Positions 41,735 through 50,636 of a stretch of 52,441 bases of DNA are shown in pieces. Made by a program: the position numbers and the translations under genes. Position 1 is the stretch's first letter. Each line of letters begins with the position of its first letter. Origin of the DNA: Lactonifactor sp. BIOML-A5. GTDB taxonomy: Bacteria; Bacillota; Clostridia; Lachnospirales; Lachnospiraceae. Where the stretch lies: positions 1-52,441 of the forward strand of contig NZ_WKYV01000030.1 of NCBI RefSeq assembly GCF_009677585.1. The letters are read 5' to 3'. The notes beneath the pieces were generated by a model. The model did not search any database, was not told the DNA's origin, and saw only the letters and a list, made by a program, of their open reading frames with translations.

Positions 41735-42176
41735 CAACACCCTTCAAACGGTGCTTTTTTCTTTCCTGCTTATAGCAACTTCTGTGTGGGATATCCGCAA
41801 ACGGATCATCCCGGACAGTACCTGTATCTTGATTGCATTGACGGGGCTGATTGATTTCAGTCCCGTCAATTTTTTGGGAATCCTTGCGGCGCTTCCGTTT
41901 TTGACCGCTGCTTTATGTAAGCCTGACAGTATTGGAGGCGGGGATATAAAGTTCACTGCCGCCGCTGGCCTTGCCATCGGCTTTTGGGGATGCGTGGTCG
42001 GACTGATACTCGGTCTGACCGCCTCCCTCATTTTTTACATCTTAAATCAGGCTATCAGAAAGCTCAAAAAACTGGAGCCGCAGAGAGCGTCACAGTTAAC
42101 CCTGCCTATGGCACCGTTTTTATCCCTCGGCTTTCTTGCTGCAGCCATTATGAATATTGGAGGAACCATCCTATGA
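41724..42176 (+). CDS. A24-family prepilin peptidase (TadV/CpaA-like)
   Basis: 150 residues, several membrane spans, no methyltransferase domain. The two catalytic aspartates are Asp23 ('SVWDIRKRIIPD') and Asp74 ('IGGGDIKF', the GxGD motif). It should cleave the pilin-like proteins after Gly in the membrane. The overlap with the pilin gene shows coupled translation. Confidence 0.9.
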   Translation: MEVNNTLQTVLFSFLLIATSVWDIRKRIIPDSTCILIALTGLIDFSPVNFLGILAALPFLTAALCKPDSIGGGDIKFTAAAGLAIGFWGCVVGLILGLTASLIFYILNQAIRKLKKLEPQRASQLTLPMAPFLSLGFLAAAIMNIGGTIL

Positions 42177-42206
42177 AAAAAATCCTTACCGATAGGAGGA
42201 AAATTT

Positions 42207-43031
42207 ATGAGCCTATTTAAAAACCGCACGGTTGTCGGCGTAATCTGTATTCTTTTATCCCTTCTCATCTGCTTCGGAGTGACACCGCTATTCAATAAAT
42301 CCATCAGCCAGAAAACAGAGATTGTCCGTGTAACAAAGGAAATTAAAGCAGGTGATGAAATCACCAAAGACATGATTCAAACCGTGGAAGTGGGCGGCTT
42401 CGGACTTCCCGAAAATGTCATACGCCAGAGCGAAACAGTTATTGGCAAGTACGCTAAAGCCGACCTTTCCGTTGGTGACTATATTCTGAATACTAAATTG
42501 TCCGACACTCCCGCCGCTGAGAACGCCTATCTGTACAATCTGGACGGCACCAAACAAGCCATGTCGGTGACCATCAAGAGCTTTGCAAACGGCCTTTCCG
42601 GAAAGCTTCAGAGCGGCGATATCGTGTCGGTCATAGCACCTGACTATAAAAAGCAGGGTGCCACCGTTATCCCTGCCGAGTTGAAATATGTTGAAGTGAT
42701 CAGCGTAACCGCATCCTCCGGCTATGACGCTAATACCGGGGAAGCTCCTGCAGGGGATGATGAACGGGAACTGCCCTCCACGGTGACCCTGCTTGTCTCT
42801 CCCGAACAAAGCAAAATACTGGCAGAGCTGGAGTCTGACGGCAAGCTCCACCTGTCCCTTGTTTACCGGGGCTCCCATGCCAACACCACCAAATTTTTAG
42901 AAGCACAGGACAAAGTGATCGCCGCCCTCTATCCTGCAGAACAGACAAAAGACAGCCCTTCTGACTCTCATGCCGAGGGAACGGAAGAAAACCCCGTATC
43001 CGAAGCGCCTGCAGAAAGCGAGGTGCAGTGA
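42207..43031 (+). CDS. CpaB/RcpC-like SAF-domain pilus assembly protein
   Basis: 274 residues. Membrane anchor near 8-30, then a SAF domain ('VRVTKEIKAGDEITKDMIQTVEVGGFGLPENVI', split here) and an RcpC-like beta-rich part ('VTIKSFANGLSGKLQSGDIVSVIAP', 'PSTVTLLVSPEQSKILAELESDGKLHLSL'). An acidic low-complexity tail follows. In Tad systems the protein works with the outer pore; in Gram-positives it probably touches wall polymers. The stop overlaps the next start (TGATG). Confidence 0.88.
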   Translation: MSLFKNRTVVGVICILLSLLICFGVTPLFNKSISQKTEIVRVTKEIKAGDEITKDMIQTVEVGGFGLPENVIRQSETVIGKYAKADLSVGDYILNTKLSDTPAAENAYLYNLDGTKQAMSVTIKSFANGLSGKLQSGDIVSVIAPDYKKQGATVIPAELKYVEVISVTASSGYDANTGEAPAGDDERELPSTVTLLVSPEQSKILAELESDGKLHLSLVYRGSHANTTKFLEAQDKVIAALYPAEQTKDSPSDSHAEGTEENPVSEAPAESEVQ

Positions 43032-43846
43032 TGCTGAACTTCAAGAAAAAGAGCATCTTCACACGACAATCTGCCGAGGAAGATATCACGCAGGAGATGG
43101 AACCTCAGAGCGGCATTCTTGCCGTTTGGGGCTCACCCGGCAGCGGCAAGACGACCGTGGCGGTCAAGCTGGCGAAGTATCTTGCCGACCGGAAGAAAAA
43201 CGTGGTGCTTCTGCTGTGTGACATGACCGCACCCATGCTGCCCTGCATCTGTCCGCCCTCGGCGCTGGAATGCGAGCATTCACTGGGCAGCGTCCTTGCA
43301 GCGGCTCATGTGACGGATGCTCTCATCAAGCATAATCTGGTGACGCTAAAAAAGCACAGACATCTCACCATCCTCGGCATGAAAAAGGGTGAGAACGAAT
43401 ACACCTACCCGCCTTATGAGCAGGTACAGGTACTTGAACTGATGGATGGTCTGCGGAAAATTGCGCCATTTGTGGTGGTGGATTGCGGCAGCTATATTGC
43501 CAATGACATCCTCTCCACCGTGGCGCTCATGGAAGCCGACAACGTTTTGCGACTTGCCAATGCCGACCTAAAATCGGTGAGCTATCTCTCCAGTCAGCTT
43601 CCTCTGCTTCGGGATTCCAAATGGGATGCGGATAAGCAATATAAGGTTGCAAGCAATGTAAAACCCCAGCAGGCCGGCGAGCAGATCGGACAGGCGCTGG
43701 GATCGGTGGCCTTTACCCTGACCCATTCGCAGGAATTGGAGGAACAGTATCTTGCAGGCAATCTGCTTGCCGATCTGTCCCTGAAGGACAGCCGTCAATT
43801 CCGCAGAGAAATTGAAAAAATTGCAAGGGAGGTGTTCGGATGTTAG
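43031..43846 (+). CDS. TadZ/CpaE-like P-loop ATPase
   Basis: 271 residues from the ATG at 43031. Walker A GSPGSGKTT at 34-42, 'KNVVLLLCDMTAPMLP' near 50-65 and 'PFVVVDCGSYIANDILS' near 145-161 match the MinD/ParA-like fold of TadZ. The N-terminal receiver-like domain of CpaE is missing. It would localise the pilus machine at the cell pole or midcell. It overlaps the CpaF gene by 7 bp. Confidence 0.8.
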   Translation: MLNFKKKSIFTRQSAEEDITQEMEPQSGILAVWGSPGSGKTTVAVKLAKYLADRKKNVVLLLCDMTAPMLPCICPPSALECEHSLGSVLAAAHVTDALIKHNLVTLKKHRHLTILGMKKGENEYTYPPYEQVQVLELMDGLRKIAPFVVVDCGSYIANDILSTVALMEADNVLRLANADLKSVSYLSSQLPLLRDSKWDADKQYKVASNVKPQQAGEQIGQALGSVAFTLTHSQELEEQYLAGNLLADLSLKDSRQFRREIEKIAREVFGC

Positions 43847-45366
43847 GGAAAAAGAGAAATGCTCAGGCATTTTCCAAGAAGAATAAGCCGCAGGCCGAAC
43901 AGAAAAAAACGGTCGAAACCCATTTATCCATAGCCCCTTTGACAAAACCTGCGGCTTTAAACAGCATCTCAGAGCAGGAACCCACGGTCAGACGCCCGGT
44001 AGATTTTGCAGGCGCGAACCGTGCGCATACGCTGTTCTTTACCCCTGAAGCCGAGGGAAAGAGCTTTTCATCAGTACTTGCCGATGTGCAGGAATATATT
44101 TCCGAAAACTACAGCACTCTCATCACAGCGGGCGGCGAGGATGCCAAAGCACAGCTTAAACGCTATATCGCCAAGTATGTACAGGATCACCGCATCTCGG
44201 TAAACGGCTTAAGCGGAAAAAAGCTTACAGATGCCCTCTACACCGAAATGGCGGAGTTTGGGTTTCTAACTAAATATATCTTTGGCACAGGCATTGAGGA
44301 AATCGACATCAACTCATGGCGGGATATTGAGGTACAGTATTCGGACGGACGAACCGTCAAGCTGGAGGAACGTTTTGAAAGCCCCCAGCACGCTGTCAAT
44401 GTCATCCGAAGGATGCTTCACATCAGTGGGATGGTCTTAGACAACGCCAGCCCCATCGTGCTGGGACATTTGAGTAAGAATATCCGCATAGCCGTACTCA
44501 AAAGTCCCATTGTGGACGAGGATGTTGGCGTAGCAGCCTCCATCCGTATCGTAAACCCTCAGAGCATGAAGAAAGAGGACTTTGTCAAAAGCGGCACGGC
44601 AACAGATTCCATGCTGGATTTTTTATCTCTCTGTATCCGCTATGGCATATCAATCTGTGTGGCAGGCGCCACCAGCTCCGGCAAAACCACTGTGGCTGGC
44701 TGGGTGCTGACAACTGTCCCGGACAACAAGAGAATCTATACCATTGAAAACGGCTCCCGTGAGCTTGCACTGGTACGGGAAAAAGACGGTAAGGTGGTCA
44801 ACTCGGTTATCCATACCCTGACCCGCGACAGCGACAATGACCGTCAGCGTATTGATCAGACCGATCTTTTAGACTATGCGCTCCGCTTTAATCCGGATAT
44901 CATCGTGGTAGGAGAAATGCGCGGTGCGGAAGCGAATGCTGCGCAGGAAGCTGCCCGGACCGGCGTAGCGGTATTGACCACCATCCACTCTAATTCCTGC
45001 GAAGCCACTTACCGCCGCATGGTGTCTTTGTGCAAACGTGCCGTGGATATGTCCGACCAGACCCTCATGGACTATGTCACGGAGGCCTATCCGATTGTGG
45101 TGTTCTGCAAACAACTTGAAAACAAGCAGCGGCGCATGATGGAGATTCAGGAATGCGAAATTCTGCCGGACGGCACAAGACACTACCGCCCGCTCTTTCA
45201 GTATGTGATCACTGAAAACCGTATTGAGAACGGCAAATTTATCATCGAGGGACATCACGAACAGGTGAACACCATCTCAGACAGCCTTGCCAAACGACTG
45301 CTGGAGAACGGTATGCCTCAGGCACTCATTGAAAGTCTTCGAAAAAAGGAGGTGCGAAGTGCATGA
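43840..45366 (+). CDS. TadA/CpaF-family secretion ATPase
   Basis: 508 residues. Walker A GATSSGKTT at 276-284, Asp/Glu boxes, Walker B 'IIVVGEMRGAEA' at 354-365 and 'TIHSN' at 381-385 are intact; the N-terminal ~60 residues are a Lys/Gln-rich disordered lead. It is a hexameric cytoplasmic motor for pilin assembly, related to VirB11. The stop overlaps the TadB-like gene by 4 bp. Confidence 0.93.
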   Translation: MLGKKRNAQAFSKKNKPQAEQKKTVETHLSIAPLTKPAALNSISEQEPTVRRPVDFAGANRAHTLFFTPEAEGKSFSSVLADVQEYISENYSTLITAGGEDAKAQLKRYIAKYVQDHRISVNGLSGKKLTDALYTEMAEFGFLTKYIFGTGIEEIDINSWRDIEVQYSDGRTVKLEERFESPQHAVNVIRRMLHISGMVLDNASPIVLGHLSKNIRIAVLKSPIVDEDVGVAASIRIVNPQSMKKEDFVKSGTATDSMLDFLSLCIRYGISICVAGATSSGKTTVAGWVLTTVPDNKRIYTIENGSRELALVREKDGKVVNSVIHTLTRDSDNDRQRIDQTDLLDYALRFNPDIIVVGEMRGAEANAAQEAARTGVAVLTTIHSNSCEATYRRMVSLCKRAVDMSDQTLMDYVTEAYPIVVFCKQLENKQRRMMEIQECEILPDGTRHYRPLFQYVITENRIENGKFIIEGHHEQVNTISDSLAKRLLENGMPQALIESLRKKEVRSA

Positions 45367-46292
45367 CAACAATACTTTTAATTGCTTGCATCGGAATGAT
45401 TGCAGGCTTTTTTATTCTGTTCGGTCTTACGCCAATGGAATTTACTTCCGCCGTATTCACAAAGCTCACCGGCAGACCCAAGTCCCTCCGTGATGAGCTG
45501 GACGAGTTCACCCGCAGAAAAAAGAAGTCCTATCTGCGCCGTGAAATAGACGAAGTGCAATCGATTCTTAGAGTAACCGGAAGGACGGAACGCTTTCCCA
45601 TGCTCTGCGTCCTGTCCCTGTTATTTTTTGCCGTGGGCGCATCCATCGCCATCATGCTCTCAAACTTTTTTCTTATTCCTGTAATGGCGATAGGCTGTAT
45701 GTTCCTGCCCTTCTGGTGGGTAAAGCTCACTGCCGGCCACTTCAAAAAGGACATTGCGGCGGAGCTTGAAACGGCGCTTAGCATCATCACCACGGCCTAC
45801 CTTAGAAACGAGGATATTCTGACGGCGGTGGAGGAAAATCTCCCATACCTGAACCCGCCTGTGCTGTCCGTATTCAAGGAATTTGTATCCCGTATTAAGT
45901 TAATAGACCCGGATGTAACGGCGGCTCTCCATGATCTGAAAAGCCGGATTGACAACACTGTATATGCCGAGTGGTGCGATGCCCTCATTGCTTGTCAGCA
46001 TGACCGCAGTCTCAAAACCACCCTGACTCCCATCGTCAGCAAGCTCAGCGATATGCGTGTGGTCAACGCTGAGCTGGAAAACATGGTTTTTGAGCCCCGA
46101 AAGGAATTCATCGTCATGCAGGTTCTTGTCATCGGCAATATACCGCTCCTCCATTTTTTGAATCAGGACTGGTATCACACGCTGATGCACACACCATTGG
46201 GGCAGATTATCCTGACCATCTGTGCCGCCGTAATGTTTGTTTCCACAGCCTTTGTCATTAAGCTGACCCAGCCCATTGAATATCGAAGATAG
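45363..46292 (+). CDS. TadB-like inner-membrane platform protein
   Basis: 309 residues. Membrane spans at about 2-22, 83-122 (paired), 250-272 and 280-300. A T2SS-F-like helical domain lies between ('ELETALSIITTAYLRNEDILTAVEENLPYL', split here, near 145-175). It sits after TadA and before TadC as in canonical tad operons. Confidence 0.82.
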   Translation: MTTILLIACIGMIAGFFILFGLTPMEFTSAVFTKLTGRPKSLRDELDEFTRRKKKSYLRREIDEVQSILRVTGRTERFPMLCVLSLLFFAVGASIAIMLSNFFLIPVMAIGCMFLPFWWVKLTAGHFKKDIAAELETALSIITTAYLRNEDILTAVEENLPYLNPPVLSVFKEFVSRIKLIDPDVTAALHDLKSRIDNTVYAEWCDALIACQHDRSLKTTLTPIVSKLSDMRVVNAELENMVFEPRKEFIVMQVLVIGNIPLLHFLNQDWYHTLMHTPLGQIILTICAAVMFVSTAFVIKLTQPIEYRR

Positions 46293-46302
46293 GAGGACGC
46301 CT

Positions 46303-47175
46303 ATGACAATCTATCTCTTTCTATTCGGAGTCCTCCTGTCGGCGGGGCTCTTTTTCATTGCCGCCGATCTGCTGCGGCTGCCCACTCTCGCCACCCAAAA
46401 GGCGATTCTGTCGTCAGGAAAGCAGACTAAGGAGAAGTCCAAAACCATCGATATGCTGCTGCGCAATGCAGCTATCCGGCTATGCCACTACATCCGTATG
46501 GATGAATATAAAAAAAGCCGAATGGCAAATGTCCTGTCGGCAGCAGGATTTTCCGACTCACCGGAACTGTTTATGGCAATGGCAATTGTCAAGGCGATGA
46601 GTATTGCGCTTTGCATCATTCCATGCCTTATCGTCCTGCCGCTGCTGGCCCCCATTGTGCTTTTTACTGCCATACTGGTCTACTTCAAGGAAGTCCGTAA
46701 GGCAGATGAAGCTCTGGCGGCCAAGCGAGGTAAAATCGAGCAGGAACTGCCACGCTTTGTTGCAACCATCACCCAGGAACTGAAAGCCAGCCGGGATGTG
46801 CTGTCCATATTGGAAAATTTCAAAAGAAATGCAGGCGAGGACTTTGCGGCAGAGCTTGATATTCTTACGGCAGACATGCGTTCCTCCAGCTATGAAGCGG
46901 CTCTGACTCGCTTTGAAGCAAGGTTTAATTCGCCAATGCTCTCGGATATTACAAGGGGGCTGATCGGTGTACTGCGCGGGGATGATGGAGTGATGTACTT
47001 TCAGATGCTTTCGCACGATATGAAGCAGTTGGAGCTCCAACGTCTGAAATCACAGGCTATGAAAATTCCGCCGAAAATCCGTGTGTTCTCTTTTGCCATG
47101 CTCATGTGCTTCATCATGACCTACATGGCGATTATTGTCTATGAAATCATCACATCCCTCGGCGGAATGTTTTAA
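46303..47175 (+). CDS. TadC-like inner-membrane platform protein
   Basis: 290 residues from the ATG at 46303, after AGGAGGACGCC. An N-terminal span, a double span at about 92-125, and a T2SS-F domain ('IEQELPRFVATITQELKASRDVLSILENFKR', split here) ending in a C-terminal span ('FAMLMCFIMTYMAIIVYEI'). Paired with TadB as the motor platform. Confidence 0.82.
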   Translation: MTIYLFLFGVLLSAGLFFIAADLLRLPTLATQKAILSSGKQTKEKSKTIDMLLRNAAIRLCHYIRMDEYKKSRMANVLSAAGFSDSPELFMAMAIVKAMSIALCIIPCLIVLPLLAPIVLFTAILVYFKEVRKADEALAAKRGKIEQELPRFVATITQELKASRDVLSILENFKRNAGEDFAAELDILTADMRSSSYEAALTRFEARFNSPMLSDITRGLIGVLRGDDGVMYFQMLSHDMKQLELQRLKSQAMKIPPKIRVFSFAMLMCFIMTYMAIIVYEIITSLGGMF

Positions 47176-47190
47176 GTTGGAGGTGACCAC

Positions 47191-47586
47191 GTGCTGAAAA
47201 TCCTGAAAAGTAAGAATGGCGAGGGATATATCGATGTAGCGGTGCTGGTTTTATGTGCTATGCTGGTCATCGCCCTTGCCGTGAATGTGTTTCCTGTCTA
47301 CATCCAAAAGCAGCAGATTGACACCTTTGCCGCAGAGCTCATTCGAGAAGCGGAAATTTCCGGCCAGGTCGGCAGTGAAACCGAACGCCGTGAACAGTAT
47401 CTACGGGAAAAGACCGGTCTGAGCCCTACAGTGGCATGGTCGAAAACCGGAAGGATTCAGCTCAACGAGGAAGTCACGGTAACGGTCACCTATCAGACTA
47501 ATATCGGACTGTTCGGAGGATTCGGCTCCTTCCCGATAACGCTCAGGGCTGATGCCGCAGGAAAATCGGAAGTCTATTGGAAGTAG
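47191..47586 (+). CDS. Pseudopilin-like protein (DUF4320 type)
   Basis: 131 residues, starting at GTG 47191 with GGAGGTGACC upstream. The leader ends 'KSKNG', followed by 'EGYIDVAVLVLCAMLVIALAV', the same G/EGYID junction as the two pilin copies. It differs from them in having a globular C-terminal part ('VTYQTNIGLFGGFGSFPITL'). Likely a minor pilin (TadE-like). Confidence 0.75.
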   Translation: MLKILKSKNGEGYIDVAVLVLCAMLVIALAVNVFPVYIQKQQIDTFAAELIREAEISGQVGSETERREQYLREKTGLSPTVAWSKTGRIQLNEEVTVTVTYQTNIGLFGGFGSFPITLRADAAGKSEVYWK

Positions 47587-47594
47587 GTGATGAG

Positions 47595-48140
47595 ATGGAA
47601 AAAACCAAGCGTATCTTTAAAGATAAAAACGGCTCAGGCTTTCCGCTCATCATTGCCATAACCCTGTCGCTCTTGATTGTCTTTACCGGCATTTCGGAAT
47701 ATTTCCGGCTTATGATTGTTGCACAGGGTGTGCGGGATGCATTACAGGCTGCCGTCATCTCCACCGTCAACGACAACTATGACGATGTGTACCACGGTGT
47801 GCGGGAAGGCTACAGCGGATCCTACCAGCCCATTGCGGAGGATTTTGAAGAAAGTCTCGATTACGGCGATATATATAACAGGCTGGACGGTATCCTCGGT
47901 CTTTCCTACAGTGGCGGCTATCATGAAAAACGCACTTCTGACGGAAAGCTGGAATTTAAAATATGGAATCTGGATGTGGATATTCGAAATGCTCCTTTCG
48001 CATCAAGTGACCAAGTCTCTGCCCGCTTTAAAGCTGACAGCACCATCATGCTGGAGGTTCCGGTATCCTTTGGAGGAAAACTGCTGCCGCCTATGCGTAT
48101 CAAAGTCAAGACCAGTGCCGGGTATACGCCGAGATTTTAA
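47595..48140 (+). CDS. Minor pilin-like membrane protein (TadE/TadG-like)
   Basis: 181 residues from the ATG at 47595 (GGTGATGAG). 'KNGSGFPLIIAITLSLLIVFTG' near 13-34 gives a Gly junction and hydrophobic helix, but with no acidic residue at the fifth place, as in some tip or minor pilins. The outer part is beta-rich ('VPVSFGGKLLPPMRIKVKT'). Last gene of the overlapping core, followed by a terminator. Confidence 0.7.
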   Translation: MEKTKRIFKDKNGSGFPLIIAITLSLLIVFTGISEYFRLMIVAQGVRDALQAAVISTVNDNYDDVYHGVREGYSGSYQPIAEDFEESLDYGDIYNRLDGILGLSYSGGYHEKRTSDGKLEFKIWNLDVDIRNAPFASSDQVSARFKADSTIMLEVPVSFGGKLLPPMRIKVKTSAGYTPRF

Positions 48141-48149
48141 TTTTTTGTG

Positions 48150-48178
48150 AAAGTCTATTTTGTAAGGATAGACTTTTT
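48150..48178 (+). terminator. Terminator after the core pilus operon
   Basis: A perfect 9-bp stem (48150-48158 with 48168-48176), 9-nt loop and T-rich flank. Confidence 0.7.
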
Positions 48179-48247
48179 GAAAAGTTCGTGGTAGGGTGTG
48201 ACTTAACAAGGTAAATCTCAAAATTTTACAAATAGGAGGACACTCTT

Positions 48248-48808
48248 ATGAATAATAAAATGAAGAAATGGCTGACTGTCATCGGTTGTCTCGCCATCTG
48301 TGCAGTATTGGTGGTACTGATTGGGCAGCAGTTCAAAAGTCCAAAACCGGTGGACAATCCGCACCCACCTCAAAGCTCCGATGTGAGCAATGTGACAGTA
48401 GACCCGAAGGTTCCGCAAAATACAGAGAAAGAAAAAGATGTCACCATAGCCCCTTCTGACACCACCCAGCCGACAAGCACCGACAATGGTGCGGTTTCCA
48501 GTGGTACCGAGCAGACTATCCAGGGTGATGTATCCAAGCCGGAATATACCGAGGAACAGCTCAAAAATCCTGAACAGAAGCCCAACGGCGATGAAGTTAC
48601 GGAACAGGATAAGCCTGTCGACCATGATAAAGTGGAAAAGCCCAAGACTACTCCAAAAAGCGACGGCCAGCCGCATGGCGGCGATACCAAGGACGGTAAA
48701 ATCTACGTGCCGGGTTTTGGATGGATTAATGATCAAGGCGGTGGTGGACAGGGTACCGTTGGTAAAAGCGATGGCGATATCAATAAGCAAGTTGGTACAA
48801 TGGACTGA
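48248..48808 (+). CDS. Membrane-anchored low-complexity protein (DUF6550-like)
   Basis: 186 residues. One N-terminal span (8-27) then a Pro/Thr/Glu/Lys/Asp-rich outer region. The conserved-looking end 'GKIYVPGFGWINDQGGGGQGTVGKSDG' (split here) and 'VGTMD' resembles a family I recall as DUF6550 from clostridial mobile elements; recall is not certain. It is not a recognised enzyme. Own ribosome-binding site AGGAGG. Confidence 0.6.
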   Translation: MNNKMKKWLTVIGCLAICAVLVVLIGQQFKSPKPVDNPHPPQSSDVSNVTVDPKVPQNTEKEKDVTIAPSDTTQPTSTDNGAVSSGTEQTIQGDVSKPEYTEEQLKNPEQKPNGDEVTEQDKPVDHDKVEKPKTTPKSDGQPHGGDTKDGKIYVPGFGWINDQGGGGQGTVGKSDGDINKQVGTMD

Positions 48809-48824
48809 ATAGCAGAGATCTAAA

Positions 48825-48855
48825 AGGCACGGTTGAAAGTTACCGTGCCTCAATT
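48825..48855 (+). terminator. Terminator between two accessory pilus genes
   Basis: 9-bp stem AGGCACGGT / ACCGTGCCT, 8-nt loop, CAATTTTT tail. Confidence 0.7.
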
Positions 48856-48876
48856 TTTGAAAAACAGGAGGACAGG

Positions 48877-50562
48877 ATGAAAAAAGTAATTAGAATCACA
48901 TTCATACTACTGCTGACACTGTCCATGCTTTTTCCCATAAATGCTTTTGCAGATACAGGCGGCAGTGGAAACATTGACGGCGGCGGAGGCGGGATGGGCA
49001 GCGGAACCAGCACAAACACATGGAGCCCCGGTAACGAAGGCGTTCGCATTACTGTGGTTCGAGCAAGTGATCATACTGTTGTGACAACTCCTATCGATTT
49101 AACAAACAAATCCCCCAATAATATTAAAGTGCATTTTGGAAAGACAAGCAAGCTGCAATATAATGCAGGGAGTGCTTTGACGGCCATGACAAGTAAATAC
49201 CAATATATTAATCCGCCACAGGCTATGCCGCAAATTATCAGCACCAATGGTAGCAACAATATTGAAGCAATCAAGAAATACTTTTGTTCAGAATACATCG
49301 TACAGATGATTGCCAATCACACAGGCATGGATTATGACATCCTCATCGGCGGAGAGTATAAAATTCTTTTGGAACCCATCGCCTACTACAAATTTGAAGG
49401 TGTTATGATTGCCACCACCGCTACCGAAGCTGCGCTCTACGATGAGCAGACAAGCGGCCTTTTAAGGCGGCGTATGGTGTCCCTTACTCATAAGAATTTG
49501 CCCCTCGCCATGTTTCTTGAAGTAAGTGATCTCGGTTATCCCGCATGGGGAGGAAGCAGGACAAGCGCCGCTTCTAATGCGGACATCAAGTCCAGCCTTG
49601 GGCTTGGCATTGTCCGTTTTACAGAAAGGCCGGAGGAACCTCAGATTGACGCCTACGATTATGAGTACCGTGTGAATACGGATGTCATTACGGCAATCAG
49701 AGTCAGCGGCGGTCAATCCGACCCCGACAGGCCCACCCGTGTCAGCTTTAATATCGGTGGGCGAACCTACAACGTGGGTAATGTTTATTATCCTGAAGGA
49801 GACAGTCAGCTTGCGTGGGTAAAATGGAAAACCCCGGATACTGAGCAGACATTGACAATCCATGTGACGGTATCCGGTCCCGGAAGCACCGCCAAAACCA
49901 CCCTCAATGTAAAAATCGTTGATCTTGACAAAAATTCTCCGCCTAATCCCGTAGCCGATGACCGCAACGACAGCTACCGTATCGCCGGTGTTCCGAACAG
50001 AGCGATAAAAAGCACGGCAAATTGGAGTGTTTGGCGGCCGTGGTGGCAAGAGTACTGGGTATGGCATGGGGATGATGAAGATGGATATTGGTGCGATCAC
50101 GGATGGTGGGAATTTGACCTGGATCGCTACAGCGCCAGCCTGACCGCTGCCATGAGCATCAAGTGTGACAACCGTAACCCTACTGCCAGCGGAAGGACAA
50201 TGAAATCAGGATACGGCATCAATCAGACAGTTATCGGAAGTGTCAGCTCCAACCAAAGCTCAGCAGTTACTCAGCCGCAGAATGCGGTCAGCTACTTCCC
50301 GGAGTTTGGTTATGAAACCTACTGGCGGCTTTTAGAACGTATGGGTTCGGGGCGGTTTGAATTTCAACGTAATCCTTATTCCACTTACAAAAATCGCACT
50401 CATTTCAGCCCGATTTGGATGCCTGATGGAGCCTATACCGTTAACACTTGGCTCATTGATGGGTGGACGCCGGATGGGATGCTGTCCGCCAACCTCACTG
50501 ACTCCCTTACAATTCGCGGGAATTTGTGGAGCGACTGGCATGTCGCCCCCCTCAATCCTTAA
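48877..50562 (+). CDS. Secreted Trp/Tyr-rich protein of unknown function
   Basis: 561 residues. Signal peptide 1-25 ('ITFILLLTLSMLFPINAFA'), then a Gly/Ser-rich stretch, an alpha/beta region (about 60-250) and a middle beta domain ('TLTIHVTVSGPGSTAKTTLNVKIVD' split). A remarkable Trp/His/Asp-rich segment lies near 375-410 ('WSVWRPWWQEYWVWHGDDE', 'WCDHGWWEF'). No family recognised. It lies after the pilus core and before the DUF3852 gene. Possible surface or tip component. Confidence 0.6.
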   Translation: MKKVIRITFILLLTLSMLFPINAFADTGGSGNIDGGGGGMGSGTSTNTWSPGNEGVRITVVRASDHTVVTTPIDLTNKSPNNIKVHFGKTSKLQYNAGSALTAMTSKYQYINPPQAMPQIISTNGSNNIEAIKKYFCSEYIVQMIANHTGMDYDILIGGEYKILLEPIAYYKFEGVMIATTATEAALYDEQTSGLLRRRMVSLTHKNLPLAMFLEVSDLGYPAWGGSRTSAASNADIKSSLGLGIVRFTERPEEPQIDAYDYEYRVNTDVITAIRVSGGQSDPDRPTRVSFNIGGRTYNVGNVYYPEGDSQLAWVKWKTPDTEQTLTIHVTVSGPGSTAKTTLNVKIVDLDKNSPPNPVADDRNDSYRIAGVPNRAIKSTANWSVWRPWWQEYWVWHGDDEDGYWCDHGWWEFDLDRYSASLTAAMSIKCDNRNPTASGRTMKSGYGINQTVIGSVSSNQSSAVTQPQNAVSYFPEFGYETYWRLLERMGSGRFEFQRNPYSTYKNRTHFSPIWMPDGAYTVNTWLIDGWTPDGMLSANLTDSLTIRGNLWSDWHVAPLNP

Positions 50563-50586
50563 TAAAATATCAGAAAAAGAGCAAGG

Positions 50587-50612
50587 CTGCAGAAGTATTT
50601 CTGCGGTCTTTT
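50587..50612 (+). terminator. Terminator before the DUF3852 gene
   Basis: 8-bp stem (CTGCAGAA / TTCTGCGG, one G-T pair), 4-nt loop, followed by TCTTTTC. Confidence 0.6.
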
Positions 50613-50636
50613 CTTAACTTTGGAAAGGTGGTCTTT

